Below are positions 11,829-24,082 of a stretch of 64,000 nt of DNA, in pieces. This stretch comes from Epichloe hybrida (lineage: Eukaryota; Ascomycota; Sordariomycetes; Hypocreales; Clavicipitaceae), in NCBI GenBank assembly GCA_019022495.1, contig JAFEKR010000022.1:682001-746000 (forward strand). Reading direction: 5' to 3'. Within the stretch, counting starts at the first letter, position 1, and each line of letters starts with the position of its first letter. A program made the position numbers and the translations under genes. The notes beneath the pieces were generated by a model that ran no database searches, was not told the origin of the DNA, and worked only from the letters and a program-made list of their open reading frames with translations.

Positions 11829-14800
11829 TCCGAGGATGCTAGGAACCAGCTAGCAACATCATCTCAGCATCTCACTGTGCAGAGGAGTACGGAGCACATG
11901 ACTGGTCTCAAGCTCGGACATTGAGCTGCTCATTCTCATTCTCATTCTCATGAACAGCGGTGCTCATGTAGTTCCTGCTGGTACCGAGTGGTCCTGAGCA
12001 TCGCCCGCCTTGCTTTGCTTGGTAGCACTGCACCCTGTTCAACCCCAAAACTCATGCTTCGCCTCCTGAAAACCGTCCGGGCGACAAAGTCTTGGGTGTT
12101 CGCTGTTGGGCCGATTCCTAATATCAGATCCAACACGTTTTGTCGGGTCCCAGGTGGTCCTTCGCTTCGACGGCGCCTGACCAGCCGGCCTCGCAGCGTG
12201 TGCGTGTGCGTTTGTGTGTGTGTGTGTGTGTTGCACCCTTTGTACCCTTCGCCTTCGGTGGCACTGTGCGTACGTACGTACGTATGTACGTATGTAATAG
12301 TTCTTCGATTCTTGCATGGGAGGCGGATTCAGCCACTCAGACGCGTCAAAGGTGGCCATATCTCCAATCCTTTGGCTCATTTTGCATGACTTGCCCACCA
12401 CATTGGGCGGCGGATGCTGGTGCATCAGGCATGCATGGCCTTGTTGGCAGAAACCAGGCAGCTGCGCGTGCGTGTGCGCCCGTTCACGGCAACTGATGAG
12501 AACGGAGAGGACAAATCATCAGATATTATTTCCCGCAGACCCAACCGAGTGCGGGTCGTCAACTATTGCGCACTGCCAAGCGGTATTGTCTTGGGACTCG
12601 TGGGATTCCCATTCAAGCTAATGGGAAATTCCAGTGGATTTGGCACAAGTCTACTATGCTACATGTATGTACATTATGCTTGTTGAAAGTTCAGACTCTG
12701 CGGGACGAGGCATGAAGCGCGATACATGCTTTACGGCAGAGCAAATCGTGCATGCATGCATGCATTCGTTCATTCATTCATTCCTGCTACACGTGCATGC
12801 TTCCGGATCAGACACGGTGAAAAAAAGATTGCTGTAAGCCATGGTTCAGCACGGTGTCAGTGCCATCTATCTAATGAATCGCTGGGCAACCTCAAAAGGT
12901 TACTCCAAGAACATGATCGCTTGGTGGGGCCGGCCCCCTTTTTGCAAGGTTTGCGGTCCATACCAGACAAGAGTCTATCGATTGATGAGCCTGTTCGACC
13001 TCTGGTGCCAAAGTTTGTTTGTCGTACTAATATCATGCGCCCCAAGGGTTCTGCCATGTCTCACCCAAAGTGATCACGGCGCGTAACAGCTGGCGTTCCA
13101 GCCATCTACCTGTTCTTAACACTTGTGACAGAAAGACGACGCGGAGACGAGGCGGGTGGTCTAGTGCTAGTTTGCATCATTCGTTCGAGTCACTAGAAAG
13201 CTCGGAGGCGAATGGCAGACGAACACGGCAAAGGAAAAGATTTGGAAAGCCAACCAACGAAAAAAAAAAAAAAAAAAGTCTACCTGGTCACGAGCGGATG
13301 CCGGGCGTTGTTGTTGGTGATGTGAACGGAACGGAACGGCTGAATGAGGCAGCGAGCGGCGCTGGAAGGGCAAAGTCAGTCAGCAGAGCGTTTTGTTGTG
13401 CCAACATGCAAGACAAAAAGACAGACAGACACACACACACACCAGTTTGACACGGCGAACGCACAACACACGGTCTGGGCATGACAAGGGAATAATTAAT
13501 TGTGGGATCCATCATACCACAGAGCACAGGTTGGCAGTGCGCGTAATAGTGGTCAGTGGTCGGTCAGTCACCGCACACTTTGACACCCCCGTACCGCCGC
13601 CCGATTGTCATGCATCCATCGTCACCATGAGTGAGACTGGGCAGGGGGGGGGGGGGCTGGAATTGCCTGCGCAAGAAAGTGTTTTGGCCCTGGTGCTTGG
13701 CCAGCCAGACAGACGCCAGGCCAGGCCAGACAAGCCCAGACAAGCCCTAGTTTCTCGGCTTGTCCCCCCCCCTCCCCCCTTCTGATGGTGTGTCACTGTG
13801 TCTCTTGAACCTGGGTTTCCTGCCCGCTTGCTTGCTCAGAGCAGGAACGGATTTTGGGAGAGGGAAAGAAGAAAAAAATAAAAAAATAAAAAGGGCTGGC
13901 GGCGGCCCATGACACAGCAGGACCACTTTATTTTGGTGTGTCAGACTATCATAGCCTCTCGTATTGCTCAGCGTCACCACACGATGCCGGATCCCTGCCC
14001 TCGCTAGTCTCGGACCCTCACCACCTTCCCTTGGCCCTTGGTCCTTGGCCCTTGGGAAAGAGAGACGCGGCCGAACCTTGCAAAGACACGGCGCAGTTAA
14101 GAATAGCTTGGCTGTTGCAACAGCATTAGCGCCTCCTCCGTCCCCACCCCCTGCCGACTTGCGGTTTTCTGTGATGAGGCCTATGTGGGTCTGAGTGTGG
14201 ATACTCCACGCAATCGGTACGTACCGTTTTTTTTTTTCTTTCCTTTTCCCTGTTCTTCGCCCCAGACCAGAACAGAAATGCCATGGTGGACTGACGGACT
14301 AACTGGGGCCAGCCTCCTCCCCCCCTTAGTCACGCGTGAGCTGGGTGGTGTGGTGGTGATGGTGGTGTGGACACAATGTGATGTGTGGACAAGCCTTCAT
14401 CGTTATCTACCTCACCATGCCCGCCTCCAACCGACCGCGTATGCCACTTACACGCTTCAATCGCCTATTACTTCACGACTTTCCTTCAAACCTCCCCCTC
14501 CTGATCAGCAATAGCCATCTCACCTTCCCGACTTCTCTGTCATCAAGGTCGTCCAACTTGTCCCAAGTTCCCGACTCTATGAGCACCTTTTCAAATCAAA
14601 GGCACCTTTGATCCATCAACTTCTCCCTCCCATCTCAAAAGCCAACCGTCGTCCACTGTATAACACATCTTGGTGGCACCCATCTTGACCCGTTGATTCG
14701 GTCGTCAAGTGGAACGAATACCCTCCATTTCCAATTCTGCTTCGCGAGTCTCGGTACCTCGAACTCTCGACTTTTTTTTTTTTTTCCTTTTTCAGCCGCG

Positions 14801-14975
14801 CATCACAGCTGGGTATAATACGAATTTATTTGTATTCTGATTACATCACCCGCAAAAGCAGTCAAGCTGGATTGATTGATTGCGCAGCTTCATTCAAACA
14901 GGAGGACCCTTGACATCCATCCCGTAAAGACTTTAAACGAGTCTTTCCTCTACCACGACAACGACAATACATACT
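11829..14975. other. Intergenic sequence upstream of the kinase gene
   Basis: I see no gene. The stretch holds simple repeats: a GT-rich run at about 12197-12230, a TACG/TATG run at about 12268-12297, and poly-A or poly-T tracts near 13260, 14227 and 14771. Before the LINE inserted, it was continuous with 1-4928. Its right part probably holds the promoter and 5' leader of the kinase at 14976; the pyrimidine-rich sequence from about 14390 to 14800 fits a fungal promoter. Confidence 0.5.
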
Positions 14976-16595
14976 ATGCAGCACCATGCTCCCCTCGGAT
15001 ACCCGACACCTCCCGCATCACCGGCCTACGATACCACCTTCAAGTGTGGCAACAACCAGCAGGCTGCTTATTCCCGATCCTTCCAGCCAAGATGCGTGCC
15101 TCTTGCCCCTGAGCAGAGGCTAGGGAGACTCCTCGAGGGCAAGCTACAGTTGACCGAGATCCTCGGAACTGGCGCCTACGGCGTCGTCTACTCCGCCTTC
15201 GACATCAAGACTGGGGTTCGGTACGCAGTCAAGTGTCTGAGCAAATTCAACGCCGACGGTACTCCCTTGGAACGCCGACAGGTCGCTTACCAACAGCGAG
15301 AGATCAAACTTCACTACCTGGCATCCGCGCATCCCAATGTCGTGTCCATGCTGAAGATTGTGGACGACCCCGATTGCATCTATGTCATTCTGGAATACTG
15401 CCCCGAGGGTGATCTGTTCCTGAACATTACGGAGCTTGGCCAGTACGTGGGCAAGGATGAGCTGTCGCGGAAGGTCTTCCTCCAGATCCTGGATGCCGTG
15501 GAGCACTGCCACAAGTTGGGCATCTACCACCGCGATCTCAAGCCCGAGAATATCCTGGTCACTGATAATGGAACCACTGTCAAGTTGGCCGATTTTGGTC
15601 TGGCGACGGCGGATGACCGCTCCGAGGATTACGGCTGCGGTTCAACCTTTTACATGAGTCCTGGTATGTACATGATGCACGTGTCTTCCTGAAGAGCGAG
15701 CACGATGAAGATGACGGATGGAACTAATCATCAACTGTTTTGCAGAATGCCTGGACGCCTCAACACGGAAGCCTTACTACATGTGCGCCCCCAATGATGT
15801 CTGGTCGCTTGGAGTGATCCTGGTGAACCTGACTTGTGGACGCAACCCATGGAAACAGGCCTCGTTCCAGGACTCCACCTACCGCGCGTACATTCGATCA
15901 CCGGATTTCCTGAAGTCGATCCTCCCATTGACGGATGAGCTGAACGACATCTTGGGTCGAATCTTCAACCCGAACCCCGAGCTGAGAATCACGCTCCCCG
16001 AGCTTCGATGCCGCATCATGGCATGCTCCCAGTTTACTGTGCCCGCCGCCCCAGTGGCGCCAGCCCAGCTGCAGCTGCAGCAGCAGCAACAACAACCACT
16101 GGCTGTGCACCATGTCCCCGAATACGTTCACGACGAGGACATCATCGTCGATGACTACGAATACGACTGCCCCTCTCTCCCTCCAGCACATCATCCGATC
16201 AAGGCTCCCTCACCTCGAGCGGATCCACCATTGATGACCTTGATGACGACGAGTTCATTCAAGATCAGCAAGACGTACACATTGCCTTCAACCCTGCAGC
16301 TTACGAGCCCGAGAACGTGGGAGACCACGGAATGTTCCACGGCCACGGCATGACTACGCCGTATGCTGAGCATGTGCCGACGCCCGAACCTCGCCAGGTT
16401 CAGGCACAGCCCTTGGCCTGCCAACAGCTGCCTGCTCCCACCCAGGCTCTCCCGCCTGTGCATGCTCCATGCCAGCCAAAGTCATTCTTCCCACTGTGGG
16501 ACGTGGTCAGATACGTTCAACAGGTTCCCATGATGCAGCATCCCGTGGCATTCCAACAGGTCTCTTTCATGCCTTCTTTTCAAGGCTGCTACTAG
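14976..16595 (+). CDS. Ran1/Pat1-like serine/threonine protein kinase, tail frameshifted
   Basis: This is a protein kinase of the fungal Ran1/Sks1/Vhs1 type, whose members control meiosis, mating or nutrient responses. Exons are 14976-15663 and 15746 onward; a phase-1 GT-AG intron (GTATGT to TTTGCAG) rejoins SPECLDAS. The kinase core is complete: GTGAYGVVY (about residues 64-72), the AVK lysine (about 85), HRDLKPEN (about 184-191), DFG (about 206), and a GCGSTFYMSPE activation segment. After the kinase domain comes a glutamine-rich linker. The initial frame then ends at 16353 in unconvincing sequence. The -1 frame, open from 16155, continues with a Ran1-like tail containing PLSPSSTSSDQGSLTSS and STIDDLDDDEF, and stops at 16595. 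The junction falls near the CCCC run at 16170-16173, and no GT-AG intron of suitable length repairs it. The kinase domain is unaffected either way. Confidence 0.8.
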
Positions 16596-19500
16596 AGTCT
16601 TCCATCGGATCATTCCAAATCTGACTGACTGGTTGGTCAAACACCCATCACGTTGATATTTGCGTGTGCATCACGCGTTTCTACGCCCTGTTTGAAGATG
16701 TTTTCGGGAGTTAAAAAAATAAGAAAACCTCTCCCCCTCTCGCATGTTTACGAAAACAAGAAAACTTCCGACTACGGGATACTCTTCACTCATACCTTTT
16801 TCTTCTGCCGACGTGCAAAAATTCAGCGTGGCGTATACAAATTTTTCTTACCCCCAAAAGGTGACGGAAGGGTCGTCTTGCTTTCAATTTCGAAAAATTA
16901 CCTTTACAGGGCCTGGACCCTGTTCGGCGCGACCATCTTCCACGTGTTCTTGTTCAATCAAAGCGAAAGCCAATTTTCTTCTTATTTTTCTTTATTTTTT
17001 TTTGTTTCTGTTCGAACTGAGATGGGATCACGGCCGCAACACTTTTTGACGACAAATCAATATATTTTAATCACTGCCTCTTTATCGGGATGGGCATGGT
17101 GACACTCGCTTGGAGACGAAATCAGGCATACTTGTCTCGGGAGCACTTGTTTCTTCTTTTTTCTTGTTGGCGGCGCAATCTAGGGAACCGGGGTTTTGGG
17201 AGTGAAATTTATTTATCCATGTGTTGGGGGCAACAAACGCGGTGTTGGGTTTTGTGAGATACGATAGAAGCAAGGACCGGGCTCCAAAGGCCTGCCTTGC
17301 AGACGCCATGGAAGAATTTTGGCGTCGGCACACATGTTTTTTACCTGTGTTATCTGGGAGAGACTAGGACTGGGCCATTCTAGTTAGACTAGCGCGTCCA
17401 GGAGACGAAGATGAAAAGATTATGTCACGACACATGTATCTGACTGCACCATTTGTGACTTGAATTGATGTGGCGGGTCCATACGGAGTACCGACTGGTG
17501 ATTAGTTCGGGATAGATGAAGACTTGGGATTCCACTCGTGGACCGAAACGAAATTGCTTACCGGACAAAGGGCCCCGGAAAGCAGATCCAGGCGTTATGC
17601 CAAGGCATCAATTCCCCATGTCCACGGAGTTATCCAACGTGCCCATCCCATCCGTTTACAGTCGCCAGTGAAATGAGGCCACCATTTAGGGCCACCAGGG
17701 CCATCTACACTAGAGCACGGGTTCCCAAGCCAATAGGGTCTTTGATAGTGGGATCCTCACTTAAATCGGCGGAGATTTAATCTGGTGTTATGTGCACAAT
17801 TAATTGCCGTGGACAAGGTTTGGGAAAAAGAAAAAAAAAAGTCGGTGGGCCTCGGCGTTGCCGGAAAAAAGAGATGCATGCAGTGCTGTCTGCCCTGTCT
17901 TGTGCAAAATTAGCTTCGCTTCAAGGTGTGTCTTTTGTGTCCTGTGCTTGGGTTTGTTTTGTCGGCTGAGAGGGAGGACTGGCTGTTATGCCGCGTTGAC
18001 GCCGTATTTTGAAGATGGATGGGCCTGGTGAGGATGCTGACCGGAAGATGGCGTCCCCGTGAGAAATATGATCAGTAAGCGAGATTTTATTACATGCGTC
18101 GGGTTTCTCCTCTTCTTCTTCTTCTTCCCTGGGCATTGTTCCTTGGCTGACGCGCCCAAGTACATGGCGATGATATGCAATCAAACAACCCCAGCGTCAT
18201 CAACGTGTTGTCCTCCGCGTTCAGATACCGAGGAGTGGTACCGAACGCGAGGACCGTGCTCTAGAACAGGAGGCACATGCGTGAGCGAACGTGCCGAGTG
18301 GTTTCTTGCATTGTCGAATTGCCACGTAGCTCACACACACACACACTCCAACAAGTCGCGGGTCCTCATAAATGCACCGAATGGGTGACGGTGGCATCGC
18401 ATCTGCATCGGGCGGCCTTTCTCCCTTCCCGCAGTCATGTGCACATGCATGTCAGATACGTGTCAATTTGTTTTTTTATTGCCCACCCGCCCGCACCATC
18501 TGACGGGAACAGCTGCAACGGGCCCAGCCAACAAGGCAAGTCGAGCTCACGGATGTTTGGGGGCCACCCAGCCGTGTCTCTCATTCAGCAGAGAAGCGAA
18601 AGCAGCAAACTGAACAAAACAGCATGGCTCACACATGACGCACACCAGGCGGCCGTCGCCAGAGCACCACCCGCCATTTGCAGCAAGAAATGGTAGACGC
18701 AAAGACCCGTCATGGCTCGTCGTCTGCAAGGTTGCACCCGCATAGAAGGATGACTTTTTTTTTTTTTTTTTTGCAAAACTCTAATCGTGGCTTGCCGGAA
18801 TATCCCCGTAGTACCAGCCTAGGACACACGGAAGCTTTCGCATTCCTCCCAAAAGCGGGTTGGGGGCCATGACGGCGCACATGAGTGTCCGTGTCCACGC
18901 GGACAGCCGCCTCTTGAGATGTGGCAGATTGGAGTTTCCAGAAGGCGAGCGTCGGGGATTTTCGGACAACAGTCGTGACTCCTGTGTAGGGTGTCGGCAT
19001 GATGACAAACTTGGCGTTGATTCATCTCGCGACAACAAGGGCATTTTCCGTAGAACTCGTGTCCGAAGCCGGGTCAAACCTTGTTTCCCCATCACTTTCA
19101 TCACGGACTGGCACGCCGGCCATGTCCAGACCTAGCCGGCGTCCTGTAAAGTCTAAGCGTCAATCGCCGAGTTCGTCCATTTCATCCCACGACCCTACCT
19201 AGCCCTTGATCTTTCCGTGTCACCGGAAATGGCCACCCGCCGCCACCCGGGCACAGACTGCGTAGGGGTTTTTTGTGCACCGAGCTTCGGACTAGTTCTG
19301 GTGGTGATTGGGAAAAAAGAAAAAAAGGTGGGCGCCTCTACGTGTCGTGAGATGTGAGTTCAATGAGCTTTAATGAGATTCAACAAGATCAACAAGATTC
19401 AATGTGGGATGCAACGCAAGACACTACATAAAGAACCAAGTCATGAGAATGATGCAGTGACTCCCTGCTTCATCAGGTACATAGAAAGCAATTGTACAGT

Positions 19501-19803
19501 CATTCGTAACAACAACTCTACCTGGTAGACGACCTAAATCAAGTCCAACGGAATTTCAATTGCTCACAGTATGGACACATAATCTGTGGCCGTACAAGCA
19601 GGCTTGGTTGTCCACGATGCCAAGGCGGGTGCAACTGCATCAATTTGAACAGAGCTTAGCCATGCGCCAACTACGTCGGTGACAGTAGGGCGGAATCGCG
19701 GACAACGGCGCGAAAAGGCTCATCTTCTTGTATTGATGTGACTTGACGCAAGTGTATCCTATCAGTGTCCCCCCAAGAAGGAACACCTTGGAAAAAAAAA
19801 AAC
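16596..19803. other. Intergenic sequence
   Basis: I recognise no gene. The left part should include the kinase 3' untranslated region, and the right end the 3' region of the Git1-like transporter, which is transcribed leftward and stops at 19804. Open frames are short and dominated by homopolymers (poly-A or poly-T near 17825, 18115 and 18755). Confidence 0.5.
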
Positions 19804-21528
19804 TTAACGACTGGAAAGCTTGCCGGGCGCGTGCTCATCTTGCTCGACAGGGCCCATCTCGGCATCGCTTTTTTCCAGTCCCAACTGATTCGTGTCCCAG
19901 CCGTGGCTCTCAAGAAAGGCTCGGAATCTCTTGTCCTCCTCTGCGATAGTGTCTTGGTCTATGTTGGGAATGAACAAGCAAGCCACGGCGGCGGACAAGA
20001 TGCACAAGCTAGAGGCGACCCAGAAGGGATACTGAGCTGACTCGACCGTGCCCTCACCCCCAGCCGCCTGAATATATGGAAACACCAAGGTGCCGACAAA
20101 GGCACCAGTCTTTCCAATGGCCGATGCGATTCCATAATATCGGCCCCGAACACCAGTGGCGCACGTCTTGGCAGCCAAAAGACCAATATTGTTGCCGGGA
20201 CCGAGCTCACCTAGCGACAAGAAGATGCCATATATAATGGCAAAGCCAGCGATGTGTGTCTTGATCTTTGAGTACACGCCAGCCATGATGAAGCCGACGA
20301 TGGATTGGACTACAACGCCGCCAATCAAGGTGTACTTGGGTCCGACCCAATCAGATACAAAGGCACCGAGGATCGTTCCGGGAAGGTAGAACATGTTAAT
20401 GACGGTGTTCCACCCAAAAACAGTCGTGAGCGGAGCCTCATCGCCATAGATTCCTTGAAGAATATCGCTCGAATAGATGCCAAACGCATAAGTGCTGAAA
20501 TCATATAGCGCCCAGATGAGACTGACGCAGAGAAGGCGCCGCCAATAAAAGCGTAGAACGAGAGAATAGGGCGTGTTCTTACGCATTGACTCCTTTGCGA
20601 ACTCCAGGGGCTCCTTCAACCTCAACCGCATAACGAGGAGAACAAGAGGGAAAACAACACCTATACCTAGACTGGTACGCCAGATGGTCTCAAGATGGCT
20701 ACTGTGACAAGCAGCAGCAACGGCATCTATGTGGAAGTCAGTTGGTTCATTTGAGAGCCACGGGTAGGCTGTGGCGGCAGTGACAGCGAGCGCCTTGCAG
20801 ACTTACAGGGAACAAAGGCACCAAAGACGAAGCCCCAGTCGATCATGGTGTTGGTGAACAAGATGAACCATCGATTCCGAGTCCCTTTCTTAAGCTCGCC
20901 CGTAGATTCTGCGCACCCGACGCTGCCAGCAGGGTATTCACCTTGAGATGCTGTGTCAAGCTTGTATCACAGGGTGCGCGAGGGAGTATTGGACCAACCT
21001 CCGATGCCGATGCCAACGAAGAATCGCCAGGCCACCAACATGTTGAACAAGCCAATGGCTTCACCCTTGTAGTATGACCCAGTAGCTAGAGCGGTGAAGA
21101 CAATGAGGATCACGGTTGATGCCATGAGAGAATTGGTTCGGGACCAGTGATCGCAGGTAAACCCAAAGAACAGCTGTCCGACGACTGTGCCGGCAAAGGC
21201 AATGTCGGCAACATATTTGGCGGCACTTGAGTTTTTGTACACGGCCTTGTATTGCAGTTTCAGAATCGTGTTGACAGAACCGATGACCTATCGACGTGAA
21301 ACGGTCTCGCTTAGCCAGTTCCGTTCGGCCACCCAAGCAAGTCATTGTTCAATCGAGAAAACTGACATTATTGATGTACCCGTCTGAGAAAAGACCAGCA
21401 CCGCAGGCAAAGACAGGCAAGACAGCCTGGAGAAACGGCTTGCGCTGCAGTGTCGTCTCAAGAGCTGCTCCTTGCTGCGTCTCCGGGACACGACTGTCCT
21501 CGGAGTCTCCTTTCGAGCGACCAAACAT
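19804..21528 (-). CDS. MFS transporter, Git1-like glycerophosphodiester/phosphate permease
   Basis: The protein (502 residues) belongs to the major facilitator superfamily, phosphate:H+ symporter group, near yeast Git1, which imports glycerophosphoinositol and related phosphodiesters across the plasma membrane. Minus-strand exons are 21528-21367, 21287-20999, 20941-20807 and 20726-19804; all introns begin GT and end AG, and phases agree (0, 1, 1). The first intron has a weak donor, GTCAGT. Recognisable features are LFSDGYINN in TM1, the loop FGFTCDHWSRTNS after TM2, GIGIGGEYPAGS around TM4, spliced together across intron 2, and a hydrophilic acidic C-tail. About twelve membrane segments can be picked out. 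Substrate cannot be read from sequence alone; inositol-phosphate, choline-phosphate or inorganic phosphate uptake are all possible. Confidence 0.85.
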
Positions 21529-22319
21529 GGGGGTATTGGCGGGTATTGAAATGCCCGTTGAAAATTAAATCCTCGTGATCAAAGGCCTTGGCCAGGCGCC
21601 ATCGTAATAATTACGCGAGGAGCGAGATGACGATATCGTATCCGTCCGGGCCCACTATTATCCGCTTCCGGCCTTTTTTTTTTTTTTTTTTTTCTACATG
21701 TAACCGACGATTTGATTGACTGCCGATTTAACTAACCATTTGATTGACTGGCTGACTGACGATTCACAAATTTCTTAGCCAGTGGCCGAAGAGTATTTCG
21801 TATCTTGCTAATTACGAGAGACGTCTCCACAGGATAACCTTAATTTAATAAAGGGAAAGCAGGAGGCTACGCTCCACCCCTCTTGCCTTCGCCTTGCATG
21901 CAAAACGCAGGCAAAGCTCCGCTTTTCCCGATCAAGGCACATCTGCGACGAAGGCGTGGGAATAAGACAAAATTGCTAGCGTTGTGTTCACAGTCGGCGT
22001 GGCTATAGTCTTTGTTAAAAACAAGGAATATATCTTCTTTGCAAAGCCTAGTAAGATGTGTAGTCGGGGTTTAAAGACAAATCAGGAATAGCGGCTGATG
22101 TACATTTCATTTTTGACGGATGCGCGTCTAGTTATTATCCATGCTCGTATAGATTTATTAATAGGGAAAACCCTCATATGGGAGTAAAAACCCTGTTACC
22201 TCTGCTTTATTCTCCATTTTCATATTGGTGCTTTTGAATCCCAGTTCCTGTCTCCCTCATTCCCTTTCATCATGCAGATTTGCAAATTTGCAACACAACG
22301 CAGGGGGTTGTACTGTGCT
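21529..22319. other. Intergenic sequence with poly-T tract
   Basis: I see no gene. This is the promoter side of the transporter at 21528. A long poly-T tract lies near 21675-21692. A short direct repeat, TTTGATTGACTG, occurs near 21711 and again near 21741. The part near 22320 is the 3' flank of the secreted-protein gene. Confidence 0.5.
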
Positions 22320-23039
22320 CTAAGGTCCAGGTCGGTATTTGCTCCACTCAATGTCCTTGACGGACTTGTAACAGTCGGAGCGGATGACATTATCGTGGTT
22401 AGGCTTCAACTCCTTGGGAGCCAACACTGATCCCTCACCCAAAACATCTAGTTTGGCGCACTCGGGCACTAGGCGAACAGCAGCGCAGCCCCGAGGAATA
22501 TGAAGATCGACAGTGCCATATATGGCGTCCGTAGTAGTTACAGCCTGCTTGAATATAATGACGTCCCTATTCTTATCGAGAGGCGACTTCTCCTTGCAAG
22601 CGGCCCAGGTCTGCGGGTGTAAGAAAGCGTAGTTCTCGGAGGGGGTTTTCAGGCTAAAGCCAACATCTGCGACGCCCTCATTAAGGTAAGCTGTTCGGAC
22701 AAATACGTTGCCGTCCATGGGGTCAAGCCTGATCCCTGAGGAAAAATCAGTGAAAGTTTCAGTAAGGACCTGGATGTATTGCTTGGCGGTAGTGGTGCCG
22801 TTAAGGTAAAAGGTAACAGCCTTATTCACGTCCGTAGTCTGTCCCATAAGTTGGTGGCCCTCAATTCCGGTTGGGATGTGGGAGATGTAGGTGTTTTGGA
22901 TGGAGTTGAAGTCTTCGGAGGGTTGGGTTAGACGGACCACGAGGCGGAAGGCTTCAGCATGGTCCAAGGTTGGGTATGATGGGGTAACGGCGGCGGCGGC
23001 AATACCTAGAGCAGCGGCGAAGACGAACATGTTTAACAT
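22320..23039 (-). CDS. Small secreted fungal protein, possibly DUF7907-like
   Basis: A single exon encodes 239 residues. The N-terminus is a signal peptide: MLNMFVFAAALGIAAAA, with likely cleavage after the alanine run. The mature part begins near AFRLVVRLTQPS, typical of fungal secreted proteins annotated as DUF7907, whose function is unknown. Four cysteines in the C-terminal half (in WAACKE, RGCAAV, PECAKL and SDCYKS) could form two disulfides. A second Met lies three codons downstream and could be the start. There is no membrane anchor or enzyme motif. It may be a cell-wall or host-interaction protein, but that is a guess. Confidence 0.65.
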   Translation of the reverse strand: MLNMFVFAAALGIAAAAVTPSYPTLDHAEAFRLVVRLTQPSEDFNSIQNTYISHIPTGIEGHQLMGQTTDVNKAVTFYLNGTTTAKQYIQVLTETFTDFSSGIRLDPMDGNVFVRTAYLNEGVADVGFSLKTPSENYAFLHPQTWAACKEKSPLDKNRDVIIFKQAVTTTDAIYGTVDLHIPRGCAAVRLVPECAKLDVLGEGSVLAPKELKPNHDNVIRSDCYKSVKDIEWSKYRPGP

Positions 23040-24082
23040 GTTGGCTGGCGGACTGTGTCGGTTGGGTATTATGATAGAAAGTAAGCAAATAAGCCGATTA
23101 GGACCTCAAGCTGCTGCTAAAGAAATGGAATCAAGCAGACTCGCGGCCTAGACGTTGTTCTTATAAAAAGTCGTGCATGCCACATAAGGCCCTATGTAGC
23201 CAGTCAATTATTCAGTTAGGCCCTACTCCATGATTAGGCTATATAGTAAATAGGTGGGAGGATTAATACGAGTTACTATTATTAGAACGAGCATAATAAT
23301 GATTATACGGCTTCAATTACGTCCGTATGATTTGAGTGCGCAAACTAGGGAATAGTCTAACCCCGGAATGATTCTGAAATAACTACAGTGGGTCCCGGCA
23401 GTTCCGAAGCAGCACTAATTACCGAACACTCCGTAATATTGAGCGCTGGTTTTTCAGGAGCTTGCCGCAATAACCGTCTCCTCGTGATGATCTGACTGTA
23501 ACAATGCCACTCTCAACAACAACCCCCCTGCCGAGCGTGGCCGGGGGAGCCTATGCAACAAACGTCTTTGCAACAAACAAAGACGTTTGTTACGATACGA
23601 AATGTAAGACATAATGAGTGTTGGGGTTGTTATTCCATTCAACTAACTAGAGGTCGAAGCTATTGTCTAATATAGGGAGGGGGTTCAGGGGTTCCAGGTC
23701 ACGTGCAGGCCACATCCTATGATGACAGGCTAATTGTCAATTCTAGCACGTAACACAAACAGTCACGTCAACCTCCGCTTGGCCGAATTCCGATTTCAGA
23801 TGATGTTTTGACGGTTTTTTTTTATTTTTTTATTTTTTTTTATCAGGTGCCCGATGGTACTTTAGATCGGCGTGGTTGCTTCAAGTTAGTGGGGGAAACC
23901 GGCTGTGTCTGTTTTCGCATGTCTGGTAGTGTCGTGATGGCATAATGGAAGTGGGCGTGGGATATTCTTTGCCTGGCGAAAGGTGTGACTAGAAATCTAA
24001 TGTCCGTTTTAGATCAATCATCTCGGGACTCCATGCACTCGCCGGGAACTCAGTCAGTCTTGGAACTGAATTCAGAATGTGA
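23040..24082. other. Intergenic sequence with hairpin
   Basis: I see no gene. The left part is the promoter of the secreted-protein gene. It is moderately AT-rich at 23160-23300. A perfect 14-bp inverted repeat lies at 23557-23591, and a poly-T/A-T tract at about 23815-23842. Confidence 0.5.
23557..23591. repeat. Perfect 14-bp inverted repeat with 7-base loop
   Basis: The left arm AACAAACGTCTTTG (23557-23570) and right arm CAAAGACGTTTGTT (23578-23591) are exact reverse complements around the loop CAACAAA. No T-run follows and no gene end is close, so a terminator role is not supported. A transposon scar or a protein-binding palindrome remain possible. Confidence 0.8.

Noticed and set aside
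16126..16186. Intron to rescue the kinase frame (GTTCAC to CTCCAG)
   Set aside because: Its length is 61 bases, which does not give the needed frame; other GT-AG pairs ending at the same acceptor fail the same test.
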